A stretch of DNA of 64,000 nt from contig NZ_JAPFPY010000006.1 of assembly GCF_026240945.1 (NCBI RefSeq), positions 124,001 through 188,000 of the forward strand, given 5' to 3'. Source of the DNA: Mycolicibacterium sp. J2. Lineage in GTDB: Bacteria > Actinomycetota > Actinomycetes > Mycobacteriales > Mycobacteriaceae. Below, piece after piece: positions 33,613-42,924 of this stretch (the stretch's first letter is position 1; each line of letters begins with the position of its first letter). Both the position numbers and the translations under genes were made by a program. The notes below the pieces were generated by a model. That model was not told the origin of the DNA. It was given only the letters and a program-made list of their open reading frames with translations, and did no database searches.

Positions 33613-33696
33613 GGCTTCGCGATCCTTCTTGGTTGTGCGGTGACGAGCGCAGACGCGCGTCACCGCTCTGGTGGTGGTTGCGGTTGAGGGGCGGTG

Positions 33697-33918
33697 TTAC
33701 TTGTACCGGTACACAATGCGGCCCCGGGACAGGTCGTAGGGAGAGAGCTCCACCACGACGCGGTCCTCGGGCAGGATACGGATGTAGTGCTGCCGCATCT
33801 TGCCGCTGATGTGGGCCAGGACCTTGTGTCCGTTCTCCAACTCAATGCGGAACATCGCATTGGGCAGGGGTTCGACCACGCGACCCTCGACCTCGATGGC
33901 ACCGTCTTTCTTGGCCAT
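33697..33918 (-). CDS. infA: Translation initiation factor IF-1
   Basis: The 73-aa IF-1 is an S1/OB-fold protein: [20 protein letters not shown], then [20 protein letters not shown] and a C-terminal [15 protein letters not shown]. It binds the 30S A site with IF-2 and IF-3 during initiation. AAGGA lies upstream of the ATG. It is the first gene of the rpmJ-rpsM-rpsK-rpsD-rpoA-rplQ-truA run, whose promoter should be in the gap before it. Confidence 0.97.
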
Positions 33919-34231
33919 ACTGTCTAGCGATCCTTGCTTTCGTTTCGTATCGTGCGCCCGCTTCTGCAGTCGGTGCACACCATCGTTCCGACTACAAGAC
34001 GTGAGCTGGATCGATAGAACGCTGGTTCCGGTGAAACACAGGGTCCATGGACAGGCACGCAAACAGTCGGCGCGGAGGCCGCACCGTTGTTCCACAATAC
34101 CCTCTGCGCAGCCCCGCACCCAAATCGTCGCGGGCCTCCGCCGCCGGCGGTGGGGCGCCTCCCCCACCCGCGGCGAACTGCGGAGGTCAACCGCCAAATC
34201 AGTGGACGGCGGGAGCATAATTGAACCCGAT
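33919..34231. promoter_or_regulatory. Divergent intergenic region infA / response regulator-flavoprotein
   Basis: This 313-base gap must hold the promoter for the infA operon (minus strand) and probably one for the flavoprotein gene (plus strand). I could not place -10/-35 boxes with confidence. A strong hairpin, GGTGGGG/CCCCACC with a six-base loop, lies at 34149-34168. No ORF with family features is present. Confidence 0.4.
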
Positions 34232-35923
34232 ATGACTGGACCCGCGCCCCAGGCCCGCAAACCCGTAATCCTCACCGTCGACGACGACCCTGCCGTGTCC
34301 CGTGCCGTGGCCCGCGACCTGCGTCGCCACTACGGCGAGCGGTACCGCATCGTGCGCGCCGAATCCGGCCTCGACGCGCTGGAAACCCTGCACGAACTGA
34401 AGCTGCGCGGCGACACCGTGGCGGTGTTCGTCGCCGACTACCGGATGCCGCAGATGAGCGGTATCGAATTCCTCGAGGCCGCCATGGACCTCTACCCGAT
34501 GGCGCGCCGTGTGCTGCTGACCGCCTACGCGGACACCACGGCTGCCATCGACGCCATCAACGTCGTCGACCTGGACCACTACCTGCTCAAACCGTGGGAT
34601 CCGCCGGAGGAAAAGCTCTACCCGGTGATCGACGGGCTGTTGGAGGCCTGGCACGCCGTCGGCGACCGCGCCATTCCCTACACCAAGGTCATCGGACATC
34701 AGTGGAATCCGCGGTCCTGGGAGGTGCGTCAGTTCCTGGCCCGCAACGGCTACCCGTTCAAGGCGTTCACCATCGAGGAACCCAAGGGTAAGCAGCTGCT
34801 CGACGCGGCCGGGCTCGACGGCAGGCAGTTGCCGGTCGTCATCACCGAGGAGGGCACGCCGCTGGTCGAGCCCTCCGACGCCGAGCTGGCCGACCTGTTG
34901 GGGCTGTCCACCAACCCGTCGCTGGAGATGTACGACCTGGCCGTCATCGGCGGCGGCCCCGCCGGGCTGGCGGCGGCGGTGTACGGCGCCTCCGAGGGAC
35001 TGAACACCGTGCTGATCGAACGCGCCACCACCGGCGGGCAGGCCGGGCGCAGTTCCCGCATCGAGAACTACCTCGGCTTCGAGAACGGGATCTCCGGTAT
35101 CGAGCTCACCACCACGGCCCGACGGCAGGCAGAACGGTTCGGCGCCGAGGTGATCACCACCCGCAAGGCGATCAAACTGCAGGCCGGCGAGGTGGGTACC
35201 GCCCGCACCATCTCGTTCGAGGACCACAGCACCATCGGTGCCCGTGCGGTCATCCTGGCCACCGGCGTCGACTACCGGGAACTGTCGGTCACCGGTTGTT
35301 CGGCTGCCGAGGACTCCAACCTCATCGGCAAGGGCGTCTACTACGGCGCCTCGGTGTCGGATGCCTCGGAGTGTGCCGGGGAGGACGTGTACATCGTCGG
35401 GGGCGCCAACTCGGCCGGTCAGGCCGCGATGTTCATGGCCAGGGAGGCCAACTCGGTGACCCTGTTGGTGCGTGGGCCGTCGCTGGAGGCCTCGATGTCC
35501 TACTACCTGATCCAGCAGATCGAGCAGACGCCCAACATCCACGTGCGCACCTGCACCGAGGTGGTCGGTACCACCGCCGAAGACGACCACCTGGTGGGGT
35601 TGACGCTGGAGAACAAGCGCACCGGCGAACGCGAAGACGTGCGCTCGACGCGGTTGTGCTGTTTCATCGGCGCCACCCCGCGCACCGAATGGCTGGACGG
35701 GGTGGTGGCCCGCGACGACCACGGGTTCATCCTGGCCGGACCCGATCTGCGCGACGTGTGCGGGTGGACGCTGGAACGTCCGCCGCACCATTTGGAAACA
35801 AGTGTGCCCGGTGTGTTTGTTGCAGGAGATGTGCGCGCCGAATCCGCCAAGCGGGTGGCGGCCGCCGTCGGCGAGGGGTCGATGGCGGTGATGCTGGTGC
35901 ACCGCTATTTGGCAGAAGCATGA
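34232..35923 (+). CDS. Response regulator fused to thioredoxin-reductase-like flavoprotein
   Basis: The 563-aa protein has three parts. Part one is a receiver domain with acidic pocket DDD (17-19), phospho-acceptor Asp69 in [11 protein letters not shown] and Lys in LLKPW. Part two is a glutaredoxin-like segment (about 150-225), lacking a CxxC. Part three is a TrxB-type flavoprotein with [15 protein letters not shown] and the NAD(P)-binding [16 protein letters not shown]. Where TrxB has CATC, this protein reads GASV (near residue 372), so it cannot reduce thioredoxin by the usual route. The kinase gene follows after 25 bases, making a likely two-component pair with a redox-enzyme output. Confidence 0.88.
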
Positions 35924-35948
35924 TGGCCGGCCGGCTTGACGGGAGTAG

Positions 35949-37424
35949 ATGACGACGATGGGCGAGACCTGCGTGCGCGACGAATTGCGGACCCTGTTCC
36001 TGTTCGAGCACCTGTCCGATGAACAGCTCGACACGTTGTGTCAGGCCGGCACCATCGAGACGTTCCCCGCCGGGCCGATCGTCACCGAGGGCGACCAGGC
36101 CACCTGCTTCTACGTGCTGATCGACGGCGAGTTGATCATGTCGAAGCGCTCCGGCGGCGTCGACATCCAGACCAACCGCACCTCGCAGCGTGGGGTGTAC
36201 TTCGGCGCGTGGTCGGCCTATATCCCCGGCGAGGAGCACATCTACCAGGCCTCGGTACGGCTGGTCGAGCCCTCCAGGGTGTTCGTCCTCGACGCCGAGG
36301 CGTTCGCCGCGTTCATGCGTTCGCAGTTCCCGATGGCCGTCCACCTGCTGGAGGGCCATCTGGTCGGCGGCCGCCGGCAGAGCCAGATCATCGGCCAGCG
36401 CGAGAAGTTGCTGGCGTTGGGCACCATCACCGCGGGGCTGACCCACCAGCTGAACAATCCGGCGGCGGCCACTGCCCGCGCCGTGGCCGATCTGCGCGAG
36501 GGTGTCGGCAAGATGCGCCACAAACTCGCGATGCTGGCCGACGGCAAATTCTCCCCCGAAGCACTGCGGGTGCTGATCACCATCCAAGACCAGGTGGCCG
36601 AGCAGGTCGCCAAGAGCAAGGGCCTGGAGCTGACGGCACTGGAGACCTCCGACCGCGAGGACCAGATCGGCGAGTGGCTCGAAGACCGCGGGATCGCCAG
36701 CGCCTGGGACTACGCGCCGACCTTCGTCGAGGCCGGTCTGGACATCGACTGGCTGGAACGGATCTCGGCCTCCTGTGAGGACGCCGATGCGACGGCGTCG
36801 CTGCAGAGCGCTATCGGCTGGCTGAAGTACACCATCGACACCGAGCTGCGGATGAACGAGATCGCCGAGGCAAGCCGGCGGATCTCGGCGCTGCTGGCCG
36901 GCGCCAAGCAGTACTCGCAGATGGACCGCGGCTCCTATCAGAGCGCCGACGTGCACGAACTGCTGCGCAGCACCATCATGATGTTCGGCGACAAGATCGG
37001 ACATCAGGGCAAGCCCATCACCCTGGTGAAGGACATGGACAAGTCCCTGCCTGAATTGCAGTGCTACCCAGGTGATCTCAATCAGGTGTGGACCAACATC
37101 ATCGACAACGCGATTCAGGCGATGGACGGGCACGGCACCCTGACCATCCGCACCGCACGCGAGAACGAGCAGATGATCCGCGTCGAGATCTGTGACGACG
37201 GCCCGGGGATCCCCGAGGACATCGTCGGTCGGATCTTCACCCCGTTCTTCACCACCAAGCCGTTCGGCGAGGGCACCGGCCTGGGACTCGACCTCGCCTG
37301 GCGCATCGTCGTCGAGAAGCACGGCGGCGACCTGCGGGTGATGTCCGAACCTGGCAACACCCGGTTCATCATCTGCCTGCCGCTGGTTGCACCGCGGCCC
37401 GCGGAGGCGGACCCCGGCGAATAG
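35949..37424 (+). CDS. Cyclic-nucleotide-binding histidine kinase
   Basis: The 491-aa protein has an N-terminal cNMP-binding fold (about 10-140, with FPAGPIVTEGDQATCFYVLI and GVYFGAWSAYI). The kinase core follows: His166 in LTHQLNNPAAATARA, N box IIDNAIQAMD, G1 DDGPGIPEDI, F box FTPFFTTKPFG and G2 GTGLGLDLAWRIV. There is no membrane segment, so it is a cytosolic sensor. Pairing with the upstream receiver-flavoprotein suggests that cAMP or another ligand controls redox-enzyme activity through phosphorelay. ATG codons at 35949 and 35958 are both possible starts. Confidence 0.9.
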   Translation: MTTMGETCVRDELRTLFLFEHLSDEQLDTLCQAGTIETFPAGPIVTEGDQATCFYVLIDGELIMSKRSGGVDIQTNRTSQRGVYFGAWSAYIPGEEHIYQASVRLVEPSRVFVLDAEAFAAFMRSQFPMAVHLLEGHLVGGRRQSQIIGQREKLLALGTITAGLTHQLNNPAAATARAVADLREGVGKMRHKLAMLADGKFSPEALRVLITIQDQVAEQVAKSKGLELTALETSDREDQIGEWLEDRGIASAWDYAPTFVEAGLDIDWLERISASCEDADATASLQSAIGWLKYTIDTELRMNEIAEASRRISALLAGAKQYSQMDRGSYQSADVHELLRSTIMMFGDKIGHQGKPITLVKDMDKSLPELQCYPGDLNQVWTNIIDNAIQAMDGHGTLTIRTARENEQMIRVEICDDGPGIPEDIVGRIFTPFFTTKPFGEGTGLGLDLAWRIVVEKHGGDLRVMSEPGNTRFIICLPLVAPRPAEADPGE

Positions 37425-37484
37425 GTTCTGCGCATGCGGATCGAATCGGAATACCGCCGCACCGGTGACCGGTTGATCTGAGCT

Positions 37485-38357
37485 ATGACCCAGACCACAA
37501 CGACCCAGACCACAACGAAACCCGACCTCGGTCCCTTCGGCGTCTTCGGCCACTACACCCAGTGGCAACAGTTCTCCCCCGCCCACCTGCAGCAGATCGA
37601 GGCGCTGGGCTACGGCGCCCTATGGGCCGGCGGCTCACCGCCCGCCGAGCTGGACTGGGTCGAACCGATCCTGGCCGCCACCGACACCCTGCAGGTGGCC
37701 ACCGGCATCGTGAACATCTGGACCGCCGATGCGGGCGCCGCTGCCGAGTCGTTCCATCGCATCGAGAAGGCGTACCCGGGCCGTTTCCTGCTCGGCATCG
37801 GTGTCGGCCACCCGGAGGCGATCACCGAGTACCGGAAGCCGCTCGACGCCCTCACCGCCTATCTGGACAAGCTCGACGAGCACGGGGTGCCCAAGCATCG
37901 CCGCGTGGTGGCCGCCCTCGGCCCGAAGGTGCTGCAGCTGTCGGCCGACCGAGCCGCCGGCGCGCACCCGTACCTGACCACGCCCGAACACAGCAAGCAG
38001 GCCAGGCAACTGCTCGGCGCCGACGCCTTCATCGCACCGGAACACAAGGCAGTACTGAGCACCGACGCCGAGCAGGCGCGCACGGCCGGCCGCAAGGCCC
38101 TGGAGATCTACCTGAATCTGAACAACTACCTCAACAGCTGGAAGCGCTTGGGGTTCACCGACGCCGACGTGGCCAAGCCGGGCGGTGACCGCCTGGTGGA
38201 TGCGGTGGTGGCCTACGGAACCGTCGAGGCGATCGCGGCTCGGCTGCGCGAGCACCTCGACGCGGGTGCCGACCACGTCCCGGTGCAGGTGTTGACGTCA
38301 CCGGACAAGGTGTTGGACGCGCTGACCGAACTCGCCGGGCCGCTGGGCCTGCGTTGA
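37485..38357 (+). CDS. LLM-class F420-dependent oxidoreductase 1
   Basis: The 290-aa protein is a luciferase-like TIM-barrel oxidoreductase, probably using coenzyme F420 as do most mycobacterial members. Family marks are GYGALWAGGSPPAELDW near the N-terminus, LQVATGIVNIWT, YPGRFLLGIGVGHPEAITEY and a C-terminal ADHVPVQVLTSPDKV. The substrate is unknown. A short Thr/Gln repeat (TQTTTTQTTTK) precedes the fold. The next gene is a close paralogue, so the two arose by tandem duplication. Confidence 0.87.
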   Translation: MTQTTTTQTTTKPDLGPFGVFGHYTQWQQFSPAHLQQIEALGYGALWAGGSPPAELDWVEPILAATDTLQVATGIVNIWTADAGAAAESFHRIEKAYPGRFLLGIGVGHPEAITEYRKPLDALTAYLDKLDEHGVPKHRRVVAALGPKVLQLSADRAAGAHPYLTTPEHSKQARQLLGADAFIAPEHKAVLSTDAEQARTAGRKALEIYLNLNNYLNSWKRLGFTDADVAKPGGDRLVDAVVAYGTVEAIAARLREHLDAGADHVPVQVLTSPDKVLDALTELAGPLGLR

Positions 38358-38373
38358 ACCGAAAGGGACTGTG

Positions 38374-39228
38374 ATGACGATCGACGTGGGGCACTACGGG
38401 GTGTGGACCTTCGGCAAGGTGACACCCGAACAGGCCGTGGCCATCGAACGGTTGGGCTACGGCGCGGTATGGATCGGCGGCTCTCCCCCCGGCGATCTGC
38501 CGTTCGCCGAGGCCATCCTGGACAGCACCGAATCGCTGCAACTGGCCACCGGCATCATCAATGTCTGGACCGCACCGGCCGAGCAGACTGCCGAGACCTT
38601 TCACCGGCTGGAGAAGGCCTATCCCGGCCGGTTCCTGCTCGGCATCGGGATCGGGCATCCGGAGCACACCCAGGAGTACCGCAAGCCCTATGACGTGCTG
38701 GTGGAATACCTCGACGAGCTGGACGCGGCGGGGGTGCCCGCGCAGCGCCGGGTGGTGGCTGCGCTGGGTCCGAAGGTGCTGCGGTTGGCCCGCGATCGCA
38801 GCGCAGGCGCGCATCCGTACCTGACCACCCCCGAGCACACCGCCGAAGCCCGAAAGATCTTGGGCGACGGCGTTTTCCTGGCGCCGGAACACAAGGTTGT
38901 GCTCACCGACGGGTCGGCGGAAGCGACCGCCGAGGCGCGCCGGATCGGCCGCGACACCGTCGACTTCTACCTGAACTTGAGCAACTACCTGAACAGCTGG
39001 CGCCGGCTGGGCTTCACCGAAGAGGACATCGCCAAGCCGGGCAGCGACAAGTTGATCGACGCGGTGGTGGCGCACGGGACCGCCGAGGCGATCGCCGGGC
39101 GACTGGCCGAGCATATCGACGCCGGAGCCGACCAGGTCACCATCCAGGTGCTCGGTGGGTGGGACAAACTGCTGCCCACGCTCACCGCGCTCGCCGGGCC
39201 CCTCGGCCTGAAGGGCCATACCGGCTGA
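38374..39228 (+). CDS. LLM-class F420-dependent oxidoreductase 2
   Basis: The 284-aa paralogue of the preceding gene has GYGAVWIGGSPPGDLPFAEA, LQLATGIINVWTAPAEQT, YPGRFLLGIGIGHPEHTQEY and a matching C-terminus. AAGGG lies six bases ahead of the ATG; a GTG one codon earlier is possible. The two proteins match along their length, so they may form a heteromer or act on related substrates. The spacing of ~16 bases makes co-transcription likely. Confidence 0.87.
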   Translation: MTIDVGHYGVWTFGKVTPEQAVAIERLGYGAVWIGGSPPGDLPFAEAILDSTESLQLATGIINVWTAPAEQTAETFHRLEKAYPGRFLLGIGIGHPEHTQEYRKPYDVLVEYLDELDAAGVPAQRRVVAALGPKVLRLARDRSAGAHPYLTTPEHTAEARKILGDGVFLAPEHKVVLTDGSAEATAEARRIGRDTVDFYLNLSNYLNSWRRLGFTEEDIAKPGSDKLIDAVVAHGTAEAIAGRLAEHIDAGADQVTIQVLGGWDKLLPTLTALAGPLGLKGHTG

Positions 39229-39236
39229 CCCGACTC

Positions 39237-39275
39237 TTGCCAAGCGCGCTCCGCCATTACTAGGATATGCAAGTA
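39237..39275 (+). promoter_or_regulatory. Promoter of the mmsA operon with a GATA/TATC dyad
   Basis: TTGCCA at 39237-39242 and TAGGAT at 39261-39266, separated by 18 bases, resemble the housekeeping mycobacterial -35/-10 boxes. Overlapping the -10 is a small dyad, GATA at 39264-39267 and TATC at 39272-39275, where a repressor could bind. The mmsA start is about 50 bases downstream. Confidence 0.5.
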
Positions 39276-39319
39276 TCTCCTCGACGGGATTCTTCGTGCA
39301 CATCTTTCGGACGGACGCC

Positions 39320-40840
39320 ATGACCACACAGATTCAGCACTTCATCAACGGCCGACGCACCGCCGCCGGTTCGACCCGCACCGCCGACGTGCTCAACCCC
39401 AGCACCGGCGAGGTCCAGGCGCAGGTGCTTCTCGCGTCGACCGCCGATATCGACGCCGCGGTCGCCGGTGCCGCCGAAGCCCAGAAAGAGTGGGCCGCGT
39501 TCAACCCGCAGCGCCGGGCCCGGGTCTTCATGCGATTCATCGACCTGGTCAACCAGAACGCCAACGAACTGGCCGAACTGCTGTCGCTGGAGCACGGCAA
39601 GACGGTGGCCGACTCCCTTGGCGATATCCAGCGGGGTATCGAGGTCATCGAGTTCGCCGTCGGCATCCCGCACCTGCTCAAGGGCGAGTTCACCGAGGGC
39701 GCGGGCACCGGCATCGACGTGTACTCCATCCGGCAGCCGCTCGGCGTGGTCGCCGGTATCACCCCGTTCAACTTCCCGGCCATGATCCCGCTGTGGAAGG
39801 CCGGCCCCGCCCTGGCGTGCGGGAATGCCTTTGTGCTCAAGCCTTCCGAGCGCGACCCGTCGGTTCCGGTGCGGCTGGCCGAACTGTTCATCGAGGCCGG
39901 CCTACCGCCGGGCGTTTTCCAGGTCGTGCACGGCGACAAGGAGGCCGTCGACGCCCTCCTGGAACACCCGACCGTCCAGGCCGTCGGTTTCGTCGGGAGT
40001 TCGGATATCGCGCAGTACATCTACTCGACCGCCGCTGCGCACGGCAAGCGGTCCCAGTGCTTCGGTGGCGCCAAGAACCACATGATCGTGATGCCCGACG
40101 CCGACCTCGATCAGGCCGTCGACGCCCTGATCGGTGCCGGTTACGGCAGCGCAGGTGAACGGTGCATGGCGATCAGCGTCGCGGTGCCCGTCGGCGAGGA
40201 AACGGCAAATCGGTTGCGCGCCCGCCTGGTTGAGCGGATCAATCAGCTGCGGGTCGGCCACAGCCTGGACCCCAAGGCCGATTACGGGCCGCTGGTCACC
40301 GGCGCGGCGCTGGAGCGGGTGCGCAGCTACATCGGCCAGGGCGTGGACGCCGGTGCCGAGTTGGTGGTCGACGGCCGCGAACGCGCCAGCGACGACCTCA
40401 CCTTCGGCGACGCCGATCTGTCCAAGGGGTACTTCATCGGCCCCACCCTGTTCGACCATGTCACCACCGACATGTCCATCTACACCGACGAGATCTTCGG
40501 TCCGGTGCTGTGCATCGTCCGGGCCGCCGATTATGAAGAGGCCCTTCGCCTTCCGACCGAGCACGAGTACGGCAACGGCGTCGCGATCTTCACCCGCGAC
40601 GGTGACGCCGCCCGCGACTTCGTCTCCAGGGTGCAGGTCGGCATGGTGGGGGTGAACGTGCCGATCCCCGTGCCGGTGGCCTATCACACCTTCGGCGGCT
40701 GGAAGCGCTCCGGCTTCGGCGACCTGAACCAGCACGGCCCGGCCTCGATTCAGTTCTACACCAAGGTCAAGACCGTCACCGAGCGCTGGCCCTCGGGGAT
40801 CAAGGATGGCGCCGAGTTCGTCATCCCGACGATGAACTAG
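39320..40840 (+). CDS. mmsA: CoA-acylating methylmalonate-semialdehyde dehydrogenase
   Basis: MmsA converts (methyl)malonate semialdehyde to propionyl- or acetyl-CoA in valine catabolism. The 506-aa ALDH-fold protein has GVVAGITPFNFPAMIPLWKAGP, the CoA-type FVGSSDIAQYIYSTAAAHGK, and catalytic Cys282 in GSAGERCMAISV. It lacks the usual general-base Glu, as is normal for CoA-dependent members. I used the ATG giving MTTQIQHFINGR; an upstream start adds eight unsupported residues. It leads a three-gene valine set. Confidence 0.94.
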   Translation: MTTQIQHFINGRRTAAGSTRTADVLNPSTGEVQAQVLLASTADIDAAVAGAAEAQKEWAAFNPQRRARVFMRFIDLVNQNANELAELLSLEHGKTVADSLGDIQRGIEVIEFAVGIPHLLKGEFTEGAGTGIDVYSIRQPLGVVAGITPFNFPAMIPLWKAGPALACGNAFVLKPSERDPSVPVRLAELFIEAGLPPGVFQVVHGDKEAVDALLEHPTVQAVGFVGSSDIAQYIYSTAAAHGKRSQCFGGAKNHMIVMPDADLDQAVDALIGAGYGSAGERCMAISVAVPVGEETANRLRARLVERINQLRVGHSLDPKADYGPLVTGAALERVRSYIGQGVDAGAELVVDGRERASDDLTFGDADLSKGYFIGPTLFDHVTTDMSIYTDEIFGPVLCIVRAADYEEALRLPTEHEYGNGVAIFTRDGDAARDFVSRVQVGMVGVNVPIPVPVAYHTFGGWKRSGFGDLNQHGPASIQFYTKVKTVTERWPSGIKDGAEFVIPTMN

Positions 40841-40872
40841 CTCGCGCGGATGAGCGCCTGCGCGAGGAGACG

Positions 40873-42033
40873 ATGACCGTGGACCTGTACGACCTCGATG
40901 ACGACGAACGCGTGATCGCCGAGACGGCGGCCGCGTTCGCCGAGAAGCGCATCGCACCGCATGCGCTGGAATGGGACGAAACCCACCACTTCCCCACCGA
41001 TGTGCTGCGCGAGGCCGCCGAACTCGGGATGGCGGCCATCTACTGCAACGAGGACGCCGGCGGCAGCGGGCTGCGGCGCCTCGACGCGGTGCGCATCTTC
41101 GAGGCACTGGCCGCGGCCGATCCGACCATCGCGGCGTTCCTGTCGATCCACAACATGTGCGCGTGGATGATCGACACCTACGGAACCGACGAACAACGCA
41201 AGACGTGGGTGCCGCGGCTGGCGTCGATGAACTCGATCGCCAGCTACTGCCTGACCGAACCGGGCGCCGGCTCGGATGCCGCGGCCTTGCGCACCAGGGC
41301 CGTCCGGGACGGATCCGATTACGTCCTCGACGGGGTCAAGCAGTTCATCTCCGGCGCCGGCGCCTCGGATGTGTACGTGGTGATGGCCAGGACCGGGGAC
41401 CCGGGCCCCAAGGGCATCTCGGCGTTCGTCGTCGAAAAAGGCTCCGCGGGGCTCAGTTTCGGCGCCAACGAGACCAAGATGGGCTGGAACGCCCAACCCA
41501 CCGCGCAGGTGATCTTCGACGGTGTGCGGGTTCCCGCCGACGCCTTGCTCGGCGGCTCGGAGGGCACCGGTTTCGGGATCGCGATGAACGGTCTCAACGG
41601 CGGCCGGCTCAACATCGCGGCGTGCTCGCTGGGCGGTGCGCAGGCCGCCCACGACAAGACCGTCGCCTATCTCGCCGACCGCCAGGCCTTCGGCGCCGCC
41701 CTGCTCGACGAACCCACCATCCGGTTCGCGCTGGCCGATATGGCCACCGCGTTGGAGACCTCGCGAAACATGTTGTGGCGGGCGGCGACGGCGCTGGACG
41801 GCAACCACCCGAACAAGGTGACGCTGTGCGCCATGGCCAAGCGCTACGTCACCGATTCCTGCTTCGAGGTGGCCGATCAGGCCCTGCAACTGCACGGCGG
41901 ATACGGATATCTGCGGGAATACGGGCTGGAGAAAATCGTCCGTGACCTCCGCGTGCATCGCATCCTGGAAGGCACGAACGAAATCATGCGCGTGGTCATC
42001 GGGCGCGCGGCCGCCGCACAGGCCTCGGCGTAG
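40873..42033 (+). CDS. Acyl-CoA dehydrogenase (isobutyryl-CoA type)
   Basis: The 386-aa flavoprotein has the acyl-CoA dehydrogenase fold with SYCLTEPGAGSDAAALRTRA, the FAD/substrate segment GEGTGFGIAMNGLNGGRLN-like (here SEGTGFGIAMNGLNGGRLNI) and a C-terminal catalytic Glu in ILEGTNEIMRVVIGR. Between mmsA and mmsB it most likely oxidises isobutyryl-CoA to methacrylyl-CoA in valine breakdown. AGGAG precedes the ATG. Confidence 0.9.
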   Translation: MTVDLYDLDDDERVIAETAAAFAEKRIAPHALEWDETHHFPTDVLREAAELGMAAIYCNEDAGGSGLRRLDAVRIFEALAAADPTIAAFLSIHNMCAWMIDTYGTDEQRKTWVPRLASMNSIASYCLTEPGAGSDAAALRTRAVRDGSDYVLDGVKQFISGAGASDVYVVMARTGDPGPKGISAFVVEKGSAGLSFGANETKMGWNAQPTAQVIFDGVRVPADALLGGSEGTGFGIAMNGLNGGRLNIAACSLGGAQAAHDKTVAYLADRQAFGAALLDEPTIRFALADMATALETSRNMLWRAATALDGNHPNKVTLCAMAKRYVTDSCFEVADQALQLHGGYGYLREYGLEKIVRDLRVHRILEGTNEIMRVVIGRAAAAQASA

Positions 42034-42048
42034 AGAAAGGGACTCGCC

Positions 42049-42924
42049 ATGAGCACGATCGCATTCCTGGGACTCGGCCATATGGGCGGTCCGATGGCCG
42101 CCAATCTGGTGGCCGCCGGGCATACCGTGCACGGGTTCGACCCGGTTCCCGCTGCCGTCGAGGCGGCACAAGCCAACGGCGTCACCGTATTCGGCTCCGG
42201 TGCCGAAGCGGTGGCCGGTGTCGACGTGGTGATCACCATGCTGCCCAACGGCGCGCTGGTGAAGCGTTGCTATGCCGAGGTGTTGCCCGCCGCGGCGCCG
42301 GGCGCACTGTTCATCGACAGCTCGACCATCTCCGTCGACGACGCCCGCGAGGTCAACAAGCTGGCGGCCGAACACGGTTACGCCCAACTGGACGCGCCGG
42401 TGTCCGGCGGAGTCAAGGGCGCGGCGGCCGGAACGTTGGCCTTCATGGTCGGCGGTGCGGCCGAAGCGGTGGATCGCGGTCGGCCCGTGCTGGAACCGAT
42501 GGCGGGCAAGATCATCCACTGCGGCGACTCCGGCGCCGGGCAGGCCGCCAAGGTGTGCAACAACATGGTGCTGGCGGTCCAGCAGATCGCCGTCGGCGAA
42601 GCGTTCGTGCTGGCCGAGAAACTGGGCCTGGACAAGCAGGCGCTCTACGACGTCATCACCGGCGCCACCGGCAACTGCTGGGCGGTGCAGGTGAACTGCC
42701 CCGTCCCGGGGCCGGTTCCGACGTCACCGGCCAACAACGACTTCACGCCGGGCTTCGCCACCGCCCTGATGAACAAGGACCTCGGATTGGCGATGGCCGC
42801 GGTCGCTTCCACCGGTGCCACGGCGCCGCTGGGCAGCCACGCCGCCGAGATCTACAGCAAGTTCGCCGCCGAGCACGCGGACAAGGACTTCAGCGCCGTC
42901 ATCGAGTTGCTGCGGGAAGGCTAA
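42049..42924 (+). CDS. mmsB: 3-hydroxyisobutyrate dehydrogenase
   Basis: The 291-aa beta-hydroxyacid dehydrogenase has an NAD motif FLGLGHMGGPMAANLVAAGH, the substrate-binding DAPVSGGVKGAAAGTLAFMVGG and catalytic Lys in GQAAKVCNNMVL. It oxidises 3-hydroxyisobutyrate to methylmalonate semialdehyde, which MmsA then uses. AAAGGG lies upstream. It overlaps the convergent HAD gene by 4 bases. Confidence 0.94.
   Translation: MSTIAFLGLGHMGGPMAANLVAAGHTVHGFDPVPAAVEAAQANGVTVFGSGAEAVAGVDVVITMLPNGALVKRCYAEVLPAAAPGALFIDSSTISVDDAREVNKLAAEHGYAQLDAPVSGGVKGAAAGTLAFMVGGAAEAVDRGRPVLEPMAGKIIHCGDSGAGQAAKVCNNMVLAVQQIAVGEAFVLAEKLGLDKQALYDVITGATGNCWAVQVNCPVPGPVPTSPANNDFTPGFATALMNKDLGLAMAAVASTGATAPLGSHAAEIYSKFAAEHADKDFSAVIELLREG

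Noticed and set aside
34919..35923. Annotation as ordinary thioredoxin reductase
   Set aside because: The CxxC is replaced by GASV, so the standard activity is not supported; described as TrxR-like only.
37434..37481. 15-codon ORF (MRIESEYRRTGDRLI) before the first LLM oxidoreductase
   Set aside because: A leader peptide is possible, but no attenuator structure or amino-acid bias supports it.
40975..41945. Alternative plus-strand frames in the valine genes
   Set aside because: Arg/Gly-rich out-of-frame translations of the acyl-CoA dehydrogenase gene with no family features.
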